Shown one piece after another: positions 6,996 to 11,108 of a stretch of 11,108 nt of DNA (position 1 is its first letter; the number at the start of each line of letters is the position of its first letter). The notes below the pieces were generated by a model. The model made no database searches and was not told the DNA's origin. It saw only the letters and a list, made by a program, of their open reading frames with translations. The position numbers and the translations under genes were made by a program. Where the stretch lies: NCBI GenBank assembly GCA_025358395.1, contig JANYJT010000104.1, forward strand, positions 1-11,108, given 5' to 3'. Source of the stretch: Bacteroidia bacterium (GTDB lineage Bacteria > Bacteroidota > Bacteroidia > Bacteroidales > Prolixibacteraceae).

Positions 6996-7361
6996 ATGAC
7001 ACTAGAACATTTAACACTGGATACATTCAAGGAGAAGGTATTCAATTTTGAAACAAACAAAGATTGGAAATTTGAAGGCAGTGCTCCTGCAATTGTGGAT
7101 TTTTATGCGGATTGGTGTTCACCATGCAAAATGATTGCCCCGATCCTGGAAGAATTGCAGACAACCTACGGAACCAAGCTGAACATTTACAAAGTGAATA
7201 CGGAAGAAGAACGTGAACTGGCTGGAATGTTTGGCATCCAAAGCATTCCTTCACTGCTTTTCATTCCGATGGACGGACAACCGCAGATGGCACAGGGCGC
7301 ACTCCCGAAGGCAAGCTTTATCAGCGCTATTGAAGACGTATTGAAGGTCACAGCCAACTAA
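6996..7361 (+). CDS. trxA: Thioredoxin with WCSPC active site
   Basis: A 121-residue cytoplasmic thioredoxin with no signal peptide. The fold core is VDFYADWCSPCKMIAPILEEL (34-54), with redox cysteines C41 and C44 and the conserved Lys45. IQSIPSLLF carries the cis-proline P85 and GQPQMAQGALPK is the following strand-helix. Overall it resembles the Bacteroidota thioredoxins that have about 30 residues before the active site. The usual CGPC motif is CSPC here; Gly-to-Ser between the cysteines is expected to alter redox potential or partner choice, but the effect cannot be predicted from sequence. It reduces protein disulfides using thioredoxin reductase, which is not in the window. It is divergent from marR, has two palindromes upstream, and is followed after 112 bases by an OsmC gene, so a shared redox-stress role is likely. 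Confidence 0.95.
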   Translation: MTLEHLTLDTFKEKVFNFETNKDWKFEGSAPAIVDFYADWCSPCKMIAPILEELQTTYGTKLNIYKVNTEEERELAGMFGIQSIPSLLFIPMDGQPQMAQGALPKASFISAIEDVLKVTAN

Positions 7362-7473
7362 GCTGAAACAATTTCAGATCCAAATCGTACCAAAAAACGA
7401 ATGATATGAGGCTAAGTTGTCGCATGAATTATACTAATATTGGTAATCCTATTCAATCCCATAAATCCTAATT

Positions 7474-7893
7474 ATGAAGCAGGAAATAAATCTGGTCTGG
7501 AAAAAGGGCATGGCCTTTGAGACAGAACTCTACGGACACAAATTAACCATCGATACGGATGAAGCCAATGGCGGAAAAAACCTCGGACCTCGGCCCAAAG
7601 CCTTGATGCTGGTCGCTCTTGCAGGATGTACTGGTATGGACATTGTCTCTATACTGGCAAAAATGAGGGTCGAAATTGCCGATTTAAATATCAAAGTGGA
7701 TGGAGAAGTTACAGAAGAACATCCCAAACATTTCACTTCCATGCATATCACCTATGAGTTTTGGGGAACGAACCTACCCATGGAGAAACTTGAAAAAGCA
7801 GTTTCCATGTCAGACGAGCGTTATTGCGGAGTCTCCGCAACATTAAAAAAAGGAATTCCTGTCACCCATTCCATTGTGGTGCACGAAGTATGA
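7474..7893 (+). CDS. OsmC/Ohr-family thiol peroxidase-like protein
   Basis: A 139-residue protein of the OsmC fold. The two family cysteines are present: C52 in LMLVALAGCTGMD (45-56) on the central helix and C118 in SDERYCGVSATL (113-124). In characterised OsmC and Ohr proteins this pair reduces organic hydroperoxides and is recycled by dithiol donors. Length is normal. It is closer to the general OsmC/YhfA group than to classic Ohr, so the substrate is uncertain. It follows the thioredoxin gene on the same strand with a 112-base gap that has a short hairpin (7363-7377, arms CTGAAA/TTTCAG) but no terminator, so cotranscription is possible. It ends at the strong terminator at 7930. With MarR and thioredoxin it forms a plausible peroxide or reactive-sulfur response group; that grouping is inferred. 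Confidence 0.9.
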   Translation: MKQEINLVWKKGMAFETELYGHKLTIDTDEANGGKNLGPRPKALMLVALAGCTGMDIVSILAKMRVEIADLNIKVDGEVTEEHPKHFTSMHITYEFWGTNLPMEKLEKAVSMSDERYCGVSATLKKGIPVTHSIVVHEV

Positions 7894-7929
7894 AAAATTA
7901 GTTTTCGGTTAGATAGATTTGTAACAGCG

Positions 7930-7965
7930 AAAAGGTCACGGTAGAAATACCGATGACCTTTTTTT
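7930..7965 (+). terminator. Rho-independent terminator after the OsmC gene
   Basis: A near-perfect hairpin: AAAAGGTCA-CGGTA, GAAA tetraloop, TACCG-A-TGACCTTTTTTT, with one bulged A at 7953 and a terminal T-run. It lies about 37 bases after the OsmC stop and separates that transcript from the trp leader promoter. Confidence 0.93.
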
Positions 7966-8019
7966 ATGATAAGGTAGTTTAAAGTATTCAATATATTGCA
8001 ATAATTTACGTCAAATAAT

Positions 8020-8049
8020 TTTGGTATTTAAAATAGTTCTTTACTTTTG
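8020..8049 (+). promoter_or_regulatory. Promoter of the trp leader and trpB
   Basis: TTTG (8020-8023) and TACTTTTG (8042-8049) are 18 bases apart, a full match to the Bacteroidota -33/-7 pattern. Transcription would begin near 8056, about 20 bases before the leader peptide ATG at 8075 and about 185 bases before trpB. This explains why the 349-base gap 7894-8242 is not empty: it holds a terminator, this promoter and an attenuator. Confidence 0.75.
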
Positions 8050-8074
8050 CTCACAGTTTAATATTTAAATAAGG

Positions 8075-8137
8075 ATGACACTTACAAATTACAGGGGAAG
8101 CAATTGGCTTTGGCGTGACTTCAACGAAGAAGCGTAA
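8075..8137 (+). CDS. trpL: Trp leader peptide (attenuator peptide)
   Basis: A 20-codon frame, ATG 8075 to TAA 8135-8137, too short to be noticed as an ordinary gene. It reads MTLTNYRGS, then NWLWRDF, then NEEA. Two Trp codons (8105-8107 and 8111-8113) lie within three codons, far above chance for so short a frame, and 49 bases before an intrinsic terminator that precedes a tryptophan synthase gene. This is the architecture of a trp attenuator: low charged Trp-tRNA stalls a ribosome at the TGG codons and changes the downstream RNA fold. The peptide itself is presumably not functional. It is preceded by AAGG, and the promoter is about 20 bases upstream. Confidence 0.85.
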   Translation: MTLTNYRGSNWLWRDFNEEA

Positions 8138-8184
8138 GCGGTATACCTGTAGTTCAACCATAAAGGGGATATGTCTGTTTACGC
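8132..8184 (+). promoter_or_regulatory. Trp antiterminator helix
   Basis: Bases 8132-8141 (GCGTAAGCGG, covering the leader stop codon) can pair with 8175-8184 (CTGTTTACGC) as ten continuous base pairs, eight Watson-Crick and two G-U. The partner segment is the loop and apical stem of the terminator at 8162-8205, so the two folds exclude each other. A ribosome stalled at the Trp codons leaves 8132 onward free, allowing this helix and read-through. A ribosome reaching the stop covers it, allowing termination. Pairing is read directly; the switching is inferred. Confidence 0.6.
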
Positions 8185-8205
8185 AGCATCTCCCCTTTCT
8201 TTTTT
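8162..8205 (+). terminator. Trp attenuator terminator
   Basis: AAAGGGGA (8162-8169) pairs with TCCCCTTT (8191-8198). The stem continues through ATG/CAT after a T-C mismatch, and CTG/CAG after a bulged T, to a loop TTTACG. A T-run at 8200-8205 follows. It ends 37 bases before the trpB ATG and is not needed to end any upstream gene, since the OsmC transcript already has its own terminator. It is therefore a regulated, premature terminator. Confidence 0.88.
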
Positions 8206-8242
8206 ACAAAAATTCCTTTAACCCTATAAAACCAAAAAAACG

Positions 8243-9604
8243 ATGCAAAAGAAAATTTATCTCGAAGAATCGGAAATGCCCAAACAATGGTACAACCTGG
8301 CTGCCGATCTTCCCATGTTACCACCCCTTGGCCCTAATGGCAAACCTATTTCTCCCGAAATGCTCGCTCCGGTCTTCCCAATGAACCTGATCGAACAGGA
8401 GGTAAGCCAGGAGCGCTGGATTGCCATCCCTGAAGAGGTGCAAGGCATGTTGAAAATCTGGAGACCCAGTCCGTTGATCCGTGCATTCGAATTGGAAAAA
8501 GCATTGGCTACCCCTGCAAAAATCTTCTACAAAAACGAAAGTGTCTCTCCTGCCGGTAGCCACAAGCCAAATACCGCCATTCCACAGGCATGGTACAACA
8601 AGCAATTTGGCATCAAACGGATCACAACCGAAACAGGTGCCGGCCAATGGGGAAGTGCCCTCTCCTTTGCCTGTGCACTGATTGGCGGGATTGAATGTAA
8701 GGTATTCATGGTAAAGGTAAGTTACGAGCAAAAACCATTCCGCCAGATCCTTATGAATACCTGGGGTGGCACCTGTGTGGCCAGTCCGAGCATGGAAACA
8801 GCAGCCGGGCGTGCCGTACTTGCAGAGTTTCCGGATACCCCCGGAAGCCTGGGGATTGCCATTTCAGAAGCTATCGAAGCGGCAGTAACTGATCCAACAG
8901 GTCAAACAAGGTATGGCTTGGGTTCCGTGCTTAACCACGTCATGCTCCACCAGACTATTATTGGTCTTGAAGCCAAAAAGCAGTTGGCAAAAGTCGGGAT
9001 CAAAAAACCAGATATCGTGATTGGTTGCTGTGGAGGGGGAAGCAACTTTGCCGGACTTGCCTTCCCTTACATTCAGGATAAAATCAATGGCGAAGATATC
9101 GAAATCATTGGCGCTGAGCCTGCGTCTTGCCCTACACTCACAAAAGGGACCTTCATGTACGACCACGGGGATCTGGCCAAAATGACTCCTCTTCTACCAA
9201 TGTACAGTCTGGGTCACAATTTTATACCTGCGCCCATTCATGCAGGCGGACTTCGTTACCACGGAATGTCTCCACTTGTAAGTGCTGCCGTGAGGGCAGG
9301 TTATGTTACTCCGATCGCCATTAATCAGTCCGAATGTTTTGAGGCAGGTATGCTTTTTGCCAAAACAGAAGGGATCGTTCCGGCACCTGAGACTACCCAT
9401 GCAATTGCCGCCACCATTCGAGAAGCGAAAAAAGCGAAAGAAGAAGGGAAGGAAAAAGTCATCATATTCAACCTTTCGGGTCATGGGATGATGGATCTTG
9501 TGGGTTACGACAAATACATGCGCGGACAACTTTCCGACTATGAAATGTCTGAGAAGGAAATCAGCGACAACCTGCATCAAATGGATGGTTACCCGAAACC
9601 TTGA
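8243..9604 (+). CDS. trpB: Tryptophan synthase beta chain, TrpB2 type
   Basis: A 453-residue PLP enzyme, longer than classic TrpB1 (about 400) and typical of TrpB2. It makes L-tryptophan from indole and L-serine. The PLP lysine is K108 in GSHKPNTA (105-112), TETGAGQWG (129-137) carries the catalytic Glu130, GGGSN (264-268) binds the PLP phosphate, and NLSGHG (410-415) is near the C-terminus. The N-terminal extension (about 1-60, [13 protein letters not shown]) and the long insert around 295-345 ([10 protein letters not shown]) are TrpB2 features. TrpB2 enzymes often work without a tight TrpA partner and may salvage indole; no trpA or other trp gene is adjacent. Control by the Trp attenuator directly upstream supports a real tryptophan role. 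Start ATG 8243 follows an A-rich stretch. The gene is monocistronic and faces a convergent deaminase gene. Confidence 0.95.
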   Translation: MQKKIYLEESEMPKQWYNLAADLPMLPPLGPNGKPISPEMLAPVFPMNLIEQEVSQERWIAIPEEVQGMLKIWRPSPLIRAFELEKALATPAKIFYKNESVSPAGSHKPNTAIPQAWYNKQFGIKRITTETGAGQWGSALSFACALIGGIECKVFMVKVSYEQKPFRQILMNTWGGTCVASPSMETAAGRAVLAEFPDTPGSLGIAISEAIEAAVTDPTGQTRYGLGSVLNHVMLHQTIIGLEAKKQLAKVGIKKPDIVIGCCGGGSNFAGLAFPYIQDKINGEDIEIIGAEPASCPTLTKGTFMYDHGDLAKMTPLLPMYSLGHNFIPAPIHAGGLRYHGMSPLVSAAVRAGYVTPIAINQSECFEAGMLFAKTEGIVPAPETTHAIAATIREAKKAKEEGKEKVIIFNLSGHGMMDLVGYDKYMRGQLSDYEMSEKEISDNLHQMDGYPKP

Positions 9605-9607
9605 AGA

Positions 9608-9677
9608 AAGCTGGTAGCTTTTAGCTGTTAGTTGTTGGTTTTTCTGCCAATGGCTAATAGCTAATGGCTAATAGCTT
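9608..9677. repeat. Heptamer-repeat hairpin between trpB and the deaminase gene
   Basis: Two 31-base arms (9608-9638 and 9647-9677) are built from 7-base units of the form AGCTNNT or its variants and flank an 8-base loop TTTTTCTG. In RNA of the plus strand they pair with 23 Watson-Crick pairs, six G-U pairs and only two mismatches. In minus-strand RNA the six G-U sites become A-C mismatches, so the fold favours the trpB transcript. There is no T-run after the stem. It may protect or end the trpB 3' end, or be a dispersed repeat related to 6802-6835. The right arm includes the last codons and stop of the deaminase gene. Confidence 0.8.
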
Positions 9678-10678
9678 GAAGCTTCTTCTACTTTTTTAAG
9701 GAAAGCCCTTTTTTCCCCGTCGGTAATAAACGAAGCTTCAAAAGAATTTTTTGCAAGTTGAATGATTTCATCTTTTGTCAGATGGAGTGCATCCGCAACC
9801 GCAATGTAATTGTCATTGAGATATCCCCCGAAATAAGCCGGATCATCTGAATTGACCGTTACTTTGATTCCACGGTCCATCATCTCTTTCAATGGATGAT
9901 CTTCCATCTTTTTGATGACCTTCAGTTTAAGATTGGAAAGTGGGCAGGTTGTCAAAGGGATCTCATAAATTCCCAAAACATCAACCAGATCCGGATCTTC
10001 AATAGCACTATTTCCATGATCAATCCGCGAGGCTTTTAGCAAATCAAGCGCAGCCCAGATGTATTCGGGCGGACCCTCCTCCCCCGCATGGGCTGTTGTG
10101 AGAAATCCCATTTCGCGGGCCTTCTCGAACAAATCTGTAAAAAGGTCCGGTGGAAAATTCTGCTCAGAGGAATCTAAACCGACAGCGGTAATCCATCCCT
10201 TGTAAGGAATAGCTTCTTCCAATGTCATAAATCCCTCTTCCTGACTCATGTGCCGTAAAAAAGATAGAATCAGCTTGAAAGTTATACCAAGCTTTTCATA
10301 ACCATCAGTCAAGGCTCGGTAAATACCTCCAATGACAGAGCTGAAAGGTACTCCTCTGCTGGTATGGGCTTGAGGGTCAAACATGATTTCCGCATGAACA
10401 ATGTTGTTCTCCTTTGCCTTCAGAAGATATGCCCAGGTTAGATCATAGAAATCCTGTTCTTTTAATAGAACGGAAGTGGCAGCGTAATATAGATCCAAAA
10501 AATCCTGAAGTCCATCAAAATTGTAAGCTTCCCGCAAGGACTCCACTGAAGCATACTTCAATTGAATACCATTGCGTTGAGATAGCTGAAACATCAATTC
10601 TGGCTCTAAGCTCCCCTCGATGTGAAGGTGCAATTCTGCCTTCGGTAGTGAACGTATAAAATCGTGTAGTTCTGTCAT
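9668..10678 (-). CDS. Adenine deaminase-like (adenosine deaminase superfamily)
   Basis: A 336-residue zinc-dependent TIM-barrel deaminase. Zinc ligands are H17 and H19 (ELHLHIEGSLEPE, 15-27), H197 (TAHAGEEGPPEYIW, 195-208) and D278 (NSDDPAYFGGY, 276-286). The catalytic residues are E200, H221 (RIDHG) and D279. The set LHIEGSLEPELMF, EEGPPEYIW and SDDPAYFGGY is typical of the fungal Aah1/bacterial adenine deaminase subgroup rather than classical adenosine deaminase, so adenine to hypoxanthine is the more likely reaction; adenosine remains possible. Length is normal and all metal residues are present. It starts 5 bases after the rubrerythrin stop, so the two are very probably cotranscribed. Its last residues (ASSY) and stop lie inside the heptamer repeat, suggesting the repeat has shaped the C-terminus. 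It functions in purine salvage in the cytoplasm. Confidence 0.88.
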   Translation of the reverse strand: MTELHDFIRSLPKAELHLHIEGSLEPELMFQLSQRNGIQLKYASVESLREAYNFDGLQDFLDLYYAATSVLLKEQDFYDLTWAYLLKAKENNIVHAEIMFDPQAHTSRGVPFSSVIGGIYRALTDGYEKLGITFKLILSFLRHMSQEEGFMTLEEAIPYKGWITAVGLDSSEQNFPPDLFTDLFEKAREMGFLTTAHAGEEGPPEYIWAALDLLKASRIDHGNSAIEDPDLVDVLGIYEIPLTTCPLSNLKLKVIKKMEDHPLKEMMDRGIKVTVNSDDPAYFGGYLNDNYIAVADALHLTKDEIIQLAKNSFEASFITDGEKRAFLKKVEEASSY

Positions 10679-10683
10679 TTAGA

Positions 10684-11108
10684 TTAATAATTTTTCCCCA
10701 GGATCTCAAAATAGGCCTGAGGATGTGAGCATATCGGACAAATCTGAGGAGCACTGAGCGCTTCGTGCAAATATCCGCATACCAGGCATTTCCATACCAC
10801 TTTATCCCCTCGCTTGAAAACCATTCCTGATTCCAGGTTGTCATACAATGTTCTGTATCTTTCCTCATGAGCCTTCTCTACTCTCGAAATCATCTTAAAG
10901 ATAGCTGAAACTTCTTTATAGCCCTCTTCATCCGCTATGCGGGCAAATTCGGGATACAATTCTGTCCATTCCTCGTTTTCACCATCAGCGGATGCTTTCA
11001 AATTATCAAGTGTCGAAGTAACTATACCGGCAGGATAAGTGGCAGTGATTTCGACCATTCCTCCCTCGAGAAATTTAAAAAACTGCTTGGCGTGCGACCG
11101 CTCGTTCA
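10684..11108 (-). CDS. rbr: Rubrerythrin, N-terminus cut by the window edge
   Basis: About 141 residues of a roughly 190-residue protein are visible; the frame is open through the right edge (NERSHAKQFFKFLEGG before the internal Met at 11058). It reduces hydrogen peroxide in anaerobes. The four-helix diiron domain shows ERSHAKQFF and EKAHEERYRTLY, which supply iron-ligand Glu and His residues. The C-terminal rubredoxin domain has the four cysteines as CLVCG and CPICSHPQAYFEIL. The first helix pair is outside the window. It ends 5 bases before the adenine-deaminase-like gene, forming an operon. Its presence suits an anaerobic, oxygen-sensitive organism. Electrons would come from a rubredoxin or NAD(P)H oxidoreductase not seen here. 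Confidence 0.95.
   Translation of the reverse strand, partial: NERSHAKQFFKFLEGGMVEITATYPAGIVTSTLDNLKASADGENEEWTELYPEFARIADEEGYKEVSAIFKMISRVEKAHEERYRTLYDNLESGMVFKRGDKVVWKCLVCGYLHEALSAPQICPICSHPQAYFEILGKNY

Noticed and set aside
7363..7377. Short hairpin after the thioredoxin gene as a terminator.
   Set aside because: Only six base pairs, mostly A-T, with a 3-base loop and no T-run; it does not separate thioredoxin from the OsmC gene convincingly.
8056..8242. A metabolite riboswitch in the trpB leader.
   Set aside because: A Trp-coding leader peptide plus exclusive antiterminator and terminator folds explains the region; no known riboswitch core was recognised.
8115..8384. An 89-residue frame overlapping the trp leader and the trpB start.
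   Set aside because: It crosses the attenuator and overlaps trpB in another frame, with basic low-complexity content and no domain.
6802..9677. CRISPR array or transposon ends suggested by the repeated AGCT units.
   Set aside because: Units are 7 bases, contiguous and variable, without spacers, target-site duplications or any transposase or cas gene.

Overview
The window looks like chromosomal DNA of a member of the Bacteroidota, most likely an anaerobic or oxygen-sensitive Bacteroidales/Marinilabiliales-type organism. Three things point there. Several promoters carry the phylum's -7 element TAnnTTTG (6938, 8042, and 6846 and 2321 on the minus strand). Starts lack Shine-Dalgarno sequences and sit after A-rich leaders. 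The protein families also fit: a fused E1 dehydrogenase, a FucI-type isomerase, a rubrerythrin, and a HlyD/C39-ABC exporter pair of the Bacteroidota kind. The species cannot be named from the sequence alone.

Layout. 1-2268 (minus): the first 91 codons of a 2-oxoacid dehydrogenase E1, a terminator, then L-fucose isomerase. 2443-6166 (plus): a compact export operon of a HlyD-type membrane fusion protein, a C39 peptidase-ABC exporter and a small HTH protein. Between the first two is a 32-codon frame that overlaps both and reads as a double-glycine-type leader plus a 13-residue core, a candidate substrate of the exporter. 6171-6785 (minus): a MarR regulator and a 55-residue membrane protein. These are divergent from 6996-7893 (plus): a thioredoxin with a WCSPC active site and an OsmC-family protein. 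The MarR/thioredoxin gap holds four palindromes with the core GCTA-N-TAGC. 7894-8242: a strong terminator, then a promoter, a Trp-containing leader peptide, an antiterminator helix and an attenuator terminator, all ahead of a stand-alone TrpB2-type tryptophan synthase beta gene (8243-9604). 9605-11108: a 31-bp hairpin made of heptamer repeats, then (minus) an adenine-deaminase-like gene and a rubrerythrin cut by the window edge.

How the genes work together. Three functional themes are visible: peptide maturation and export with a coupled DNA-binding protein; thiol/peroxide stress handling (MarR, thioredoxin, OsmC, rubrerythrin); and tryptophan-controlled expression of TrpB2. The best candidates for something undescribed are the tiny leader-like peptide embedded in the exporter operon and the complete trp attenuator in front of a lone trpB2. 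Both are read from sequence only and have not been tested by any search.
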